6,386 nt of DNA from Ferruginibacter sp. Lineage in GTDB: Bacteria; Bacteroidota; Bacteroidia; Chitinophagales; Chitinophagaceae. This document shows positions 1 to 6,386 of this stretch, piece by piece (the stretch's first letter is position 1; each line of letters begins with the position of its first letter). The position numbers and the translations under genes are program-made. The notes below the pieces were generated by a model that was not told the DNA's origin, searched no databases, and was given only the letters and a program-made list of their open reading frames with translations. Location of the stretch: assembly GCA_025357775.1 (NCBI GenBank), contig JANXOQ010000284.1:1-6386 (forward strand), read 5' to 3'.

Positions 1-72
1 TGTTTACGACTATTAATAAAATACCAAAAATTAATTTTAAATAATGATAAGAAGTATTAAATTCCAAATTCC

Positions 73-1239
73 TTACTTCACTTCCACACCCAATTTCTTC
101 CCCAACTCATCCCCCCTCAAGTCAATAGCAATAATTTTACCAGTTGGATCAAGCAATAAATTAAACGGTATTGATTGAACACCATAAGCCAAAGCTGCTT
201 CATTTGCCCAGCCTTTAAGGTCACTAATATGTTTCCATGTAAGATTGTCTGATTTTATAGCTGCTAGCCATTTATTTTTATCTTCATCAAGCGATACCCC
301 TAATATTGTAAAGTTTTTTGTTTTGTATTTATTGTAGTTAGCTACTACGTTTGGGTTTTCTGCACGGCATGGTCCACACCAACTTGCCCAAAAATCTATT
401 AATACATACTTACCTTTTAAGCTACTTAGTGAAAATGGTTTCCCTTCGGTATCGTTAAGAGTAAAATCTGGTGCCATTTTACCTACTGTTATTTTTCCTA
501 CTACTTTTTCTTCCCCCTTTTCTGCAAGCGCTGGTGGTGTATCTTTCTTAGAAATCATTTCGTTTATTATCGAAATTAATCCTGTCATTCCTGCATGTGT
601 AGGATAGCGCTTTGCTAGTTTTGGTAAAACAGTTTTTAATTCAGCATTATCTATACCTCTGGTGTAACCTAGTGCAAACATCGCTACCACAGGGTCTTCA
701 ATGCTATCTATGCTGCGTACAATAAACTTTTTAAAACTGTTGGCATTATTAGTAAGGCTTGTTACTTTCACAGCCACAAGGCTATCCATTTTTTTATTCT
801 TTTTTAAGCTATCTATTTCTGTAGATAAATTAGTAAGTGCTTTTTGCTTTGCATCTATTGCTACTAAAAAACTTTTAAATGTTTTATTAGCTGGCGTATT
901 AAAATTTGGTCCATCAAGGCTTATATCTTTTGCATCTGCCGAAAAATTTATATTACTTTTATCATTTATAAAAATAAATCCCATTTCTTGTTTTTCTAAT
1001 CGAAGTCTATACAAACCTTCTTCATTACTTATTGCTGCCACTTCAAATTTACCTGCTTTTATCTCAGCTGTATCAAGTACCTCGGGGTTTTTTTCACTAA
1101 AAAATAATTGCTCTAAATATACTTTTTGGTTCTCAGTATTTTTCAAATTTCCTTGTACGGTAAACTTTCCTTTTTCTTGTTGGTTGTTGCATGCAAGCAT
1201 TGTTGCAATAATGCAAAGTGATAAAATTATTTTTTTCAT
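73..1239 (-). CDS. TlpA/ResA-like thioredoxin-fold lipoprotein with N-terminal DUF4369
   Basis: The 388-residue product is a predicted thiol-disulfide oxidoreductase of the cell envelope. Residues 1-16 form a lipoprotein signal with a slightly relaxed lipobox (MLAC, acylated Cys17). Residues about 25-115 match the small beta-rich DUF4369 type found at the front of many Bacteroidota thioredoxin proteins. Residues about 118-235 are charged and helical, and the thioredoxin domain runs from about 250 to the end. Its active site is FWASWCGPCRAENP, with redox cysteines C288 and C291, and the cis-proline is P358 in SIPFN. Relatives reduce disulfides or serve cytochrome maturation; the substrate here cannot be read from the sequence. 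ATG at 1239 is chosen because the signal peptide begins there, although no Shine-Dalgarno is present. The last 15 or so codons are unusually G-rich (AGG, GGG, GAG, TTG), unlike the AT-rich codons before them. The thioredoxin call is firm; DUF4369 is assigned by pattern. Confidence 0.93.
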   Translation of the reverse strand: MKKIILSLCIIATMLACNNQQEKGKFTVQGNLKNTENQKVYLEQLFFSEKNPEVLDTAEIKAGKFEVAAISNEEGLYRLRLEKQEMGFIFINDKSNINFSADAKDISLDGPNFNTPANKTFKSFLVAIDAKQKALTNLSTEIDSLKKNKKMDSLVAVKVTSLTNNANSFKKFIVRSIDSIEDPVVAMFALGYTRGIDNAELKTVLPKLAKRYPTHAGMTGLISIINEMISKKDTPPALAEKGEEKVVGKITVGKMAPDFTLNDTEGKPFSLSSLKGKYVLIDFWASWCGPCRAENPNVVANYNKYKTKNFTILGVSLDEDKNKWLAAIKSDNLTWKHISDLKGWANEAALAYGVQSIPFNLLLDPTGKIIAIDLRGDELGKKLGVEVK

Positions 1240-1256
1240 TATAATAATTGTTTTTG

Positions 1257-1288
1257 CAAAAGTACATTTTGTGTGTTAAGCTATGAAA
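1257..1288 (-). promoter_or_regulatory. Candidate Bacteroidota promoter of the TlpA-like gene
   Basis: Read on the minus strand, TTTC (1288-1285) is followed by a 20-base spacer and TACTTTTG (1264-1257). The second box fits the Bacteroidota -7 consensus TAnnTTTG exactly; the first is one base off the -33 consensus TTTG. Transcription would start near 1253, leaving a leader of only about 14 bases. The placement directly upstream of the start codon supports the call, but it rests on motif matching alone. Confidence 0.55.
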
Positions 1289-1885
1289 TAGTTATTTGTT
1301 ACTTCATTAACTAAATACATTTTCAAAATAGATGTTTAGAGAATTAGAATTGATGAACTGAAATTTTATTTAAAATGACCACTTCATAAATATTATAGCT
1401 TGGTAATAAATTTTAAGTAAAAAATGGGGATTTATCTTATTAAATTATTGCAGTAAAAATAGAAGTGCATTAAGTTTTGATGGCAAAAATGCTTAAAAGT
1501 ATTTACCTAAAGAGTTTTATGGATTAATTAATAGTCAGAAATATTCCAACTATAAATGATGTTAATCTAACATTTGTTTACAAGATATATACTTATCTAC
1601 TATTTTAAAATGTGACTTATTCATATACAATTGAAAGTTACTGGATATTAAGGTAGTGCAGGGAGTAATTCTTTTATAAGGCTAAATTATATCAAGCATA
1701 AAAATTTCAAAAACACTAAATGCCACGCTTGCAAATTTTGATATAAATAATATAATGAAAGGAGTTTGCTGATCTTTTAAAAAAGATTATTAGGGTTTAA
1801 AATTTTTATAAAAATAGCTAATTCCGAAACCTAAATTTTAAAAAATCTGTCAGCCCTAAGTTAAATTTTATTCAACGAAAGTTTT
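1289..1885. other. Long AT-rich intergenic region without a credible gene
   Basis: Stops are frequent in all six frames and no open frame here has a recognisable product. I see no tRNA, rRNA or insertion-sequence end. An exact -7 box (TAnnTTTG) with a matching -33 is absent on both strands by eye; the nearest is AACATTTG at 1569-1576 on the plus strand, which is one base off. The only organised part is the left-over dyad cluster at 1771-1859, just downstream of the PDZ gene. The region could include an unrecognised small RNA or a fully decayed gene, but nothing in the sequence shows it. Confidence 0.6.
1790..1859. repeat. Nested inverted repeats downstream of the PDZ gene, possible 3' RNA structure
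   Basis: TTAGGG (1790-1795) is the exact reverse complement of CCCTAA (1854-1859), 58 bases apart. Inside lies a perfect 14-base AT-only palindrome, ATTTTTATAAAAAT (1802-1815). The segment around 1791-1798 can alternatively pair with AAACCTA (1827-1833) if one G is bulged or a G-U pair is allowed. A further AT-only dyad, ATCTTTT/AAAAGAT, sits at 1772-1787. The cluster starts about 27 bases beyond the PDZ gene stop, where a transcript end would be expected. There is no compact GC-rich stem followed by a U run, so it is not a canonical intrinsic terminator, and chance pairing in AT-rich DNA is a real alternative. Confidence 0.3.
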
Positions 1886-3064
1886 TTATAACTCAGCCAT
1901 CTTCAATTTTTTTGGTATTTTAATGGTAAACTCCATTTCTTTTTCAGCTCTTTTTATTTTTACATTATAAGAATTTTTTTCTTTATTTTCTTTTAGTTCT
2001 TCTCTTGCTTCGTCAGTATTGGTTATTTTTTTACCAGCTATTTCTATTATTATATCATCTTTTAGTAAGCCAGTTTTTGCTGAGATAGATTCCGCTTCTA
2101 TTTCTAATATTTTTACACCATTACCTTCTTCGGTATCTTGTATTTTTAAGCCTAGCTTGGGTTTGCGAAAATTAAAGTAATCATTGTTATCAAAATTAAA
2201 ATCACCTTGCAAGTCAAAATCTTTTTGCCATGCTTCATTAGGTATTCTTGGAACTCTAGGCACTTTTAATGAGCGCATTTTACCATTTGGCATTACATAC
2301 GTAAAGGTTTTATTAGTTGAAAACCTATTTTTTCTTTCACCAATAGTAGCATCTACTTGCTGTTTTTTTCCATCTCTCACAAAATAAACCGTTGCTTTAG
2401 CGCCAACTTTCATTGAGGTAATAACTTCGGAAAGTGCAACCATGCCATCTATATTTTTATCATTTACTTTATAAATAATATCATCTAATTTTAAGCCTGC
2501 TTTTTCTGCTGGACTAGCTTTTTCTACATTCATTATTTTTGCCCCTTCTTTATTTTTTTCAGTACCTACACCAAGAAAAGATCTTGTTTTATTTCCATCA
2601 CCAAAATCATCAAACTTATAGTTTCCAAGTTTATCTATTGTTATTTCTTTTATACTATTTGGTTCAATATTATCTAGATGATTCATTTCGTCGTTTAAAC
2701 GAGTGCTATTGTCGTTCATACTAGCAACATCATCATTAAAATCCATCGTTATTTTATTACCATCCCTAATAATTATTTTACGATTATTTATCGTAATGTC
2801 GTCTTCATTAAATTCAGCAATAGGTTTTCCATTAATGAGTACTTTATTACCAGCAATCTCTAACGTTACCTTTGTATTTTTCCCTCCTTTTTTACGAATA
2901 ATAATTTCTTGTGTTTCTTTATCTACTTGTGGATTTACTTCCTTGATAGTTACCTGAGGGGCTTCTACTATCACTTTTTCAGGATTGTTTTGGGCTTTGC
3001 TATTTTTACTAGAAAAAAATAAAAAGAACAATCCAATAATGCCTAATATTAATTTTGTTTTCAT
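1886..3064 (-). CDS. Exported protein with two PDZ domains and no protease domain
   Basis: The 392-residue product begins with a typical signal peptide (hydrophobic residues 5-17, likely cleavage after SKA at 22-24), so it is predicted to be periplasmic or otherwise envelope-located. Residues about 50-115 are a beta-rich segment of alternating Ile, Val and Lys with LEIAGNKVLINGKPIAEF near its centre. The first PDZ domain spans about 161-245, with the carboxylate-binding loop at SFLGVG and the typical SPAEKAGLKLDDIIYKVN. A linker rich in Asp, Asn and Phe (about 280-300) leads to a second PDZ domain at about 302-385, with KLGLKI and TGLLKDDIIIEIAGKKI. HtrA-type proteases combine PDZ domains with a Ser-His-Asp protease domain, but no GNSGG-like serine motif or room for that fold is present. 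It is therefore probably a binding or scaffold protein; its partner is unknown. ATG at 3064 is supported by the signal peptide directly after it and by a promoter about 35 bases upstream. Confidence 0.9.
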   Translation of the reverse strand: MKTKLILGIIGLFFLFFSSKNSKAQNNPEKVIVEAPQVTIKEVNPQVDKETQEIIIRKKGGKNTKVTLEIAGNKVLINGKPIAEFNEDDITINNRKIIIRDGNKITMDFNDDVASMNDNSTRLNDEMNHLDNIEPNSIKEITIDKLGNYKFDDFGDGNKTRSFLGVGTEKNKEGAKIMNVEKASPAEKAGLKLDDIIYKVNDKNIDGMVALSEVITSMKVGAKATVYFVRDGKKQQVDATIGERKNRFSTNKTFTYVMPNGKMRSLKVPRVPRIPNEAWQKDFDLQGDFNFDNNDYFNFRKPKLGLKIQDTEEGNGVKILEIEAESISAKTGLLKDDIIIEIAGKKITNTDEAREELKENKEKNSYNVKIKRAEKEMEFTIKIPKKLKMAEL

Positions 3065-3087
3065 TGTATAAATTTTATGTACTAATA

Positions 3088-3136
3088 ATTTCGTACACCA
3101 AATGTAAAAATATATTTTGTATTACGAAATATTTCG
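3088..3136. promoter_or_regulatory. Candidate operator dyads around the PDZ gene promoter
   Basis: ATTTCGTA (3088-3095) and its exact reverse complement TACGAAAT (3123-3130) lie 35 bases apart, centre to centre. The right copy is also part of a perfect 12-base palindrome, CGAAATATTTCG (3125-3136). One copy covers the predicted transcription start and the other the -33 box, which is the arrangement expected of a repressor binding two sites. The G and C positions stand out in an AT-rich region. No regulator gene is visible nearby, so the factor is unknown. Confidence 0.35.
3099..3129 (-). promoter_or_regulatory. Candidate Bacteroidota promoter of the PDZ gene
   Basis: Read on the minus strand, TTTC (3129-3126), a 19-base spacer and TACATTTG (3106-3099) match the -33/-7 pattern, the -7 box exactly. 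Transcription would start near 3095, about 30 bases before the ATG. The -33 box carries the same TTTG-to-TTTC deviation as the one proposed for the TlpA-like gene. Confidence 0.55.
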
Positions 3137-3348
3137 GAGTTACTTTATTTTCTTTAACAATTATTTGTGATTTTGTATTATCAACTAAAATGATAAAGCG
3201 ATTATGTATTCTTCATCTTACTAATAATTTTTGTCTGTGATATTTTATAAAATAAAAAGAGAATTAAAGATTAAATAATTTTTTGAATGTAGTATGCAGC
3301 ATAAGATTACAAACGTCTTTAACAAAAATATTTCACTTAAAATAAAAC

Positions 3349-5970
3349 TTAATTCGTAATTATTTTTTTAACTTCTTCGATTACTAAAGCTAACCCACCT
3401 ACATTTTGCCCACCAGCCGTAGCCAAATTTTTCTGACCGCCGCCGCCACCTTGTATCAACCCACTTACCGTTTCTTTTACTATTTTAGAGGCATCTAGGT
3501 TTTTTGCAACAATAATGGTATCACTTATACTAATGGCTACATGTGCCTTGCCACCTACGTTTGCACACAATACTATCACATGGTCGTTTAAATGATTTTT
3601 TAAATCTGTGCATAATTTTTTTAAAGAATCTGAATTGGGTACTTCTATAATTTCACCTATGAATGTTACGCCGTTTATAATTTCATCTTTAGTCATCAGT
3701 TCATTTCTTATGCCTACCAATTGCCTTGCTTCTAATGAATCTATTCTTTTTTGTAATAATGAATTTTCTGTAAGCACAGCTTCTATGGCCTTACTTATTT
3801 CTTTGGGGTTTTTTAATAATATTTTTATAGTATCAATATCATCAAAAACAGCATTAATTAATATCTCAGCAGCTTCACCACTTACCGCTTCTATTCTACG
3901 TACACCAGCAGCTACAGCACTTTCGCTACGGAGTTTAAAAAAACCAATCTCTCCCGTACTACCCACATGCGTACCTCCACAAAGTTCAATTGAATAATTT
4001 GGGTCAATGGTAACTACACGAACCATGTCGCCATACTTTTCGCCAAACAAAGCCATAGCACCTGTTTTCATAGCATCTTCTTTACTCATGCTTTTTATAA
4101 CTACAGGTAAGTTTTCTCTTATTTTTTGGTTTACAATTTTTTCTACTTGTGCTATTTCATCATCAGTCATTTTTGCAAAATGGCTAAAATCGAAACGTAA
4201 GTTTTCCTCATTTACCAAACTTCCTTTTTGCGCTACATGTGTACCTAATACTATACGCAATGCAGCATGCATAAGGTGTGTAACGCTATGGTGGATTGTT
4301 ATTTTATTTCTTCTTTCCACATTTACAGTAGCAACAACTTCTCCACTCAAATTAGCAGGTATTGTTTCTGCAAAATGAATAATTAAATCATTTTCTTTTT
4401 TTGTATCAATTATTGCCAACTGTAAATTGCCAACTACTAAATGCCCACTATCACCTACCTGCCCACCACTCTCCGCATAAAAAGGGGTTTGCTCCAATAC
4501 AATTTGATACAACTCTTTTCCTTTGCCACTAACTTTTCTATAGCGTAAAATTTTTGTTTTTATTTCTAATATATCATATCCTACAAAACTTACATCGCCT
4601 TCGTTTACAATTTGCCAATCTTCTGTATCCATTGCTGTGGCAGCACGGGAGCGGTTTTTTTGTTCTGCTAATGCTTTATTAAAACCATCTTCATCTACTG
4701 TTAAATTATTTTCTTGTGCAATTAATGTGGTTAAATCTATTGGAAAACCAAATGTATCTAACAATTCAAAAGCAGCATCTCCATTTATTACACCACTTGA
4801 TTTTGATACATTTACCAATTCGTCTATTTTTTTCAACCCTTTATCTAATGTTCTCAAAAATGCTTCTTCTTCTTCCTTTATTACTTTTGCTACAAAATCT
4901 TCTTGTGCTTTTAGTTCGGGAAACACATTGGCAAATTGCTCCGCAATTACAGGCAATAATTGATGCATCAATGGTTGTTTATAATCTAAGTAAGAGTAAT
5001 AATAACGCACTGCTCTGCGAAGTATACGTCGTATAACATAGCCTGCACCAGTGTTTGAAGGCAATTGCCCATCTGCAATTGTAAAGCTTATAGCACGGAT
5101 ATGGTCTGCAATTACTCTAAATGCCACACTTGCCTTATCATCTCCAAAGCTATATTTTTTGTTGGTAATATTTTCTGTAGCGGCTATCGTTCCTGTAAAA
5201 ACATCTGTATCGTAGTTGCTCGTTTTGTTTTGTATTACACGTACCAATCTTTCAAAACCCATACCTGTATCCACATGTGTAGAAGGCAGTGGCTCTAGTG
5301 TACCATCTTTTTTACGATTGTATTGTATAAAAACATTGTTCCAAATTTCTATCACTTGTGGGTGGTCTGCATTTACCAATTCTCTACCTGGTACCAAAGA
5401 TCTTTCTTCATCAGTTCTGCAATCCACATGTATTTCACTACATGGCCCACATGGCCCAGTATCTCCCATTTCCCAAAAATTATCTTTTTTATTGCCATAC
5501 ACAATTTGGCTTTCTGGCAAAAATTCTTTCCACTTTTCTAACGCAATTTGAGATGCTGGAATACCTTCTTTTTCATCACCTTCAAATACAGATGCAAACA
5601 ACCTGTCTTTGGGTATTTTATACACATCTGTAAGTAGTTCCCAACTCCAAGCAATAGCTTCATTTTTAAAATAATCACCAAAGCTCCAATTTCCGAGCAT
5701 TTCAAACATTGTGTGATGGTAGGTATCAACACCTACTTCTTCTAAATCGTTGTGCTTACCACTTACACGTAAGCATTTTTGTGTATCAGTTACACGACCA
5801 TAGGGCGGAATTTGATTGCCCAAAAAATAATCTTTAAACTGATTCATACCAGCATTGGTAAATAATAATGTTGGATCATTTTTTACTACAATAGGTGCTG
5901 ATGGTAATATTACATGCTGCTTACTTTTAAAAAAATCTAAAAATTGCTGGCGTATTTCGCTTGATGTCAT
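3349..5970 (-). CDS. alaS: Alanyl-tRNA synthetase, full length
   Basis: This cytosolic class II synthetase charges tRNA-Ala with alanine using ATP and hydrolyses mischarged Ser- or Gly-tRNA-Ala. The 873 residues are close to the 876 of E. coli AlaRS. The catalytic core is residues 1 to about 240: class II motif 1 region with LLFTNAGMNQFKDYFLG at 35-51, TDTQKCLRVSGKHNDLEEVG at 61-80, HHTMFEMLGNWSFGDYFK at 85-102, WEMGDTGPCGPCSEIH at 166-181, and motif 3 HVDTGMGFERL at 232-242. The tRNA-recognition part follows to about 460. The editing domain carries the zinc-binding set H561 and H565 (HSVTHL, where HSATHL is more usual) and C664 and H668 (CGGTH). The C-Ala domain ends the protein with a Gly run at 841-845 and TAGG at 851-854. 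No motif is interrupted, so the gene appears functional. ATG at 5970 fits the family N-terminus (TSSEIRQQFLDFF). There is no Shine-Dalgarno. It is divergent from the gene at 6237. Confidence 0.98.
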   Translation of the reverse strand: MTSSEIRQQFLDFFKSKQHVILPSAPIVVKNDPTLLFTNAGMNQFKDYFLGNQIPPYGRVTDTQKCLRVSGKHNDLEEVGVDTYHHTMFEMLGNWSFGDYFKNEAIAWSWELLTDVYKIPKDRLFASVFEGDEKEGIPASQIALEKWKEFLPESQIVYGNKKDNFWEMGDTGPCGPCSEIHVDCRTDEERSLVPGRELVNADHPQVIEIWNNVFIQYNRKKDGTLEPLPSTHVDTGMGFERLVRVIQNKTSNYDTDVFTGTIAATENITNKKYSFGDDKASVAFRVIADHIRAISFTIADGQLPSNTGAGYVIRRILRRAVRYYYSYLDYKQPLMHQLLPVIAEQFANVFPELKAQEDFVAKVIKEEEEAFLRTLDKGLKKIDELVNVSKSSGVINGDAAFELLDTFGFPIDLTTLIAQENNLTVDEDGFNKALAEQKNRSRAATAMDTEDWQIVNEGDVSFVGYDILEIKTKILRYRKVSGKGKELYQIVLEQTPFYAESGGQVGDSGHLVVGNLQLAIIDTKKENDLIIHFAETIPANLSGEVVATVNVERRNKITIHHSVTHLMHAALRIVLGTHVAQKGSLVNEENLRFDFSHFAKMTDDEIAQVEKIVNQKIRENLPVVIKSMSKEDAMKTGAMALFGEKYGDMVRVVTIDPNYSIELCGGTHVGSTGEIGFFKLRSESAVAAGVRRIEAVSGEAAEILINAVFDDIDTIKILLKNPKEISKAIEAVLTENSLLQKRIDSLEARQLVGIRNELMTKDEIINGVTFIGEIIEVPNSDSLKKLCTDLKNHLNDHVIVLCANVGGKAHVAISISDTIIVAKNLDASKIVKETVSGLIQGGGGGQKNLATAGGQNVGGLALVIEEVKKIITN

Positions 5971-5990
5971 AAAATTGATTGTACTTATTT

Positions 5991-6016
5991 TGGCTTCTTT
6001 TTATATTAATAAGCCA
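5991..6016 (-). promoter_or_regulatory. Hairpin or dyad in the alaS leader
   Basis: TGGCTT (5991-5996) and AAGCCA (6011-6016) are exact reverse complements separated by 14 bases. The dyad lies wholly between the predicted alaS transcription start (about 6030) and the ATG, so it would be transcribed as a 6-pair stem starting 21 bases upstream of the start codon. It could be a translational control element or a protein-binding dyad. E. coli AlaRS is known to repress its own promoter at a palindrome near the start site; similar autoregulation here is only an inference. The stem is short, so chance is not excluded. Confidence 0.3.
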
Positions 6017-6033
6017 TTATATTTGTAATTGAG

Positions 6034-6064
6034 CAAATTTAGTAGAAAGGGTTTAATTGTTCAA
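6034..6064 (-). promoter_or_regulatory. Candidate Bacteroidota promoter of alaS
   Basis: On the minus strand, TTG (6064-6062, preceded by A where the consensus has T) is followed by a 20-base spacer and TAAATTTG (6041-6034), an exact TAnnTTTG -7 box. Transcription would begin near 6030, giving a leader of about 60 bases, longer than those proposed for the other two minus-strand genes. Confidence 0.5.
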
Positions 6065-6110
6065 TGGTTAAATTGTTTCTGTGTTAATTAAAATCTTTGA
6101 TAAGAATTGT

Positions 6111-6213
6111 TGCCACTGATGCCACATAGCTCAAGTTTTGCTTTTTTGAAATTGAATTTTTAAAAAACTTTGATACTTATGTATTTTTCATTTGTTCTGT
6201 GCCACTTCTGGCA
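6111..6213. repeat. TGCCAC repeats and small hairpin between alaS and the right-edge gene
   Basis: TGCCAC occurs at 6111-6116, 6120-6125 and 6200-6205. The last copy belongs to a perfect small dyad, TGCCA-CTTC-TGGCA (6200-6213), 23 bases upstream of the ATG at 6237. These are nearly the only GC-rich words in this gap. They may be binding sites for the divergent promoter region or remnants of a dispersed intergenic repeat; a clear -7 box for the plus-strand gene is not visible (AAACTTTG at 6165-6172 is one base off). Confidence 0.3.
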
Positions 6214-6236
6214 AAGAATTCTAATTGTATTTATTA

Positions 6237-6386
6237 ATGAAAAAAATAAAATATTTTTATAATTATAATACCCTGCGCTATGAAAAGCTATCTACGCCAT
6301 TGCACATAAGATTGTTAAGGCTGTTTGGGTTTTTATCAGCATTGGTGGTAAGCAGTGGTATTGTAATTATAAAAATATTTTATTTT
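6237..6386 (+). CDS. N-terminus of a membrane-anchored protein, probably M23-family peptidase (cut by window edge)
   Basis: Fifty codons are present and the frame is still open at the right edge. The product starts MKKIKYFYNYNTLRYEKL, continues with a basic stretch (HIRLLRLFG) and then a hydrophobic segment at about residues 30-50, that is, a short cytosolic tail followed by one inward-anchored membrane helix. I recall this N-terminal pattern (MKKIKYxYNxNTLRYEKL ... LLRVFGF) from M23 (LytM-like) peptidoglycan endopeptidases of Chitinophagaceae, where the gene can lie divergent to alaS. The catalytic HxxxD and HxH motifs would lie beyond the window, so the enzyme assignment is by recollection only. 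ATG at 6237 is the first ATG after the in-frame stop TAA at 6222-6224. No Shine-Dalgarno is seen. The gene's first and last visible codons lie in arms of an inverted repeat. Confidence 0.6.
   Translation, partial: MKKIKYFYNYNTLRYEKLSTPLHIRLLRLFGFLSALVVSSGIVIIKIFYF
6243..6386. repeat. 27-base inverted repeat ending exactly at the window edge
   Basis: Positions 6243-6269 and 6360-6386 are reverse complements at 26 of 27 bases; the outer 23 are perfect and the single mismatch pairs 6266 with 6363. The arms are 90 bases apart and both lie inside the plus-strand coding frame. They are almost pure A and T and each contains the palindrome AAAATATTTT, which raises the chance of accidental matching. 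The repeat may continue past the edge. Confidence 0.75.

Noticed and set aside
59..72. Tandem AAATTCC AAATTCC directly beyond the TlpA-like stop codon
   Set aside because: Two copies of a 7-base AT-rich word are too little to call a repeat element or attachment site.
701..1279. Plus-strand open frame of 192 codons opposite the TlpA-like gene
   Set aside because: It is the antisense shadow of a gene with clear thioredoxin motifs, and its product is low-complexity hydrophobic sequence with no recognisable domain.
3055..3240. Plus-strand open frame of 61 codons in the gap between the PDZ gene and alaS
   Set aside because: It overlaps the PDZ gene start and promoter, has no start-site support and no recognisable product.
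3241..3254. Perfect AT-only palindrome TATTTTATAAAATA about 95 bases downstream of alaS, considered as a terminator
   Set aside because: It has no G-C pairs and no suitable U tract after it, and one such palindrome is expected by chance in this much AT-rich intergenic DNA.
3608..5633. Several plus-strand open frames of 70 to 130 codons opposite alaS, and a short second minus-strand frame at 5538-5732
   Set aside because: All lie inside the uninterrupted alaS frame with intact family motifs; their products resemble nothing and reflect AT-rich antisense reading.
6112..6208. Possible sigma-54 promoters read from TGGCA words on the minus strand
   Set aside because: The required GC of the -12 element does not fall at the correct distance from GG in either candidate.

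Overview
The window is a piece of an AT-rich bacterial chromosome that looks like Bacteroidota, most likely Chitinophagaceae or a near relative. Three things point there: a DUF4369-plus-thioredoxin lipoprotein, which is characteristic of the phylum; start codons with no Shine-Dalgarno sequence, preceded by Bacteroidota-type promoter boxes (TAnnTTTG at -7 with a TTTG-like -33 box); and an N-terminus at the right edge (MKKIKYFYNYNTLRYEKL) of a kind I recall from membrane-anchored M23 peptidases of that group. No rRNA, tRNA, CRISPR array, insertion sequence or phage gene is visible.

Layout. Positions 73-1239 (minus) encode a TlpA/ResA-like thioredoxin-fold lipoprotein. Positions 1240-1885 are a long, very AT-rich gap with no credible gene. 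Positions 1886-3064 (minus) encode an exported protein with two PDZ domains and no protease domain. Positions 3065-3348 hold the promoter of that gene and a dyad that could be an operator. Positions 3349-5970 (minus) are a full-length alanyl-tRNA synthetase gene, alaS. Positions 5971-6236 are a divergent promoter region. From 6237 to the right edge (plus) runs the start of a gene cut off by the window, probably an M23-type peptidoglycan hydrolase.

The three minus-strand genes are separated by 284 to 646 bases, and each has its own candidate promoter, so they are probably separate transcription units rather than one operon. Two products (TlpA-like, PDZ) are predicted to work in the cell envelope, the right-edge product is membrane-anchored, and alaS is a cytosolic housekeeping gene. 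Nothing shows that they work together.

I found no new multi-gene system. The points most worth checking are small: a near-perfect inverted repeat that ends exactly at the right edge, a dyad bracketing the PDZ gene promoter, a hairpin in the alaS leader, and a short G-rich tail at the end of the TlpA-like gene.
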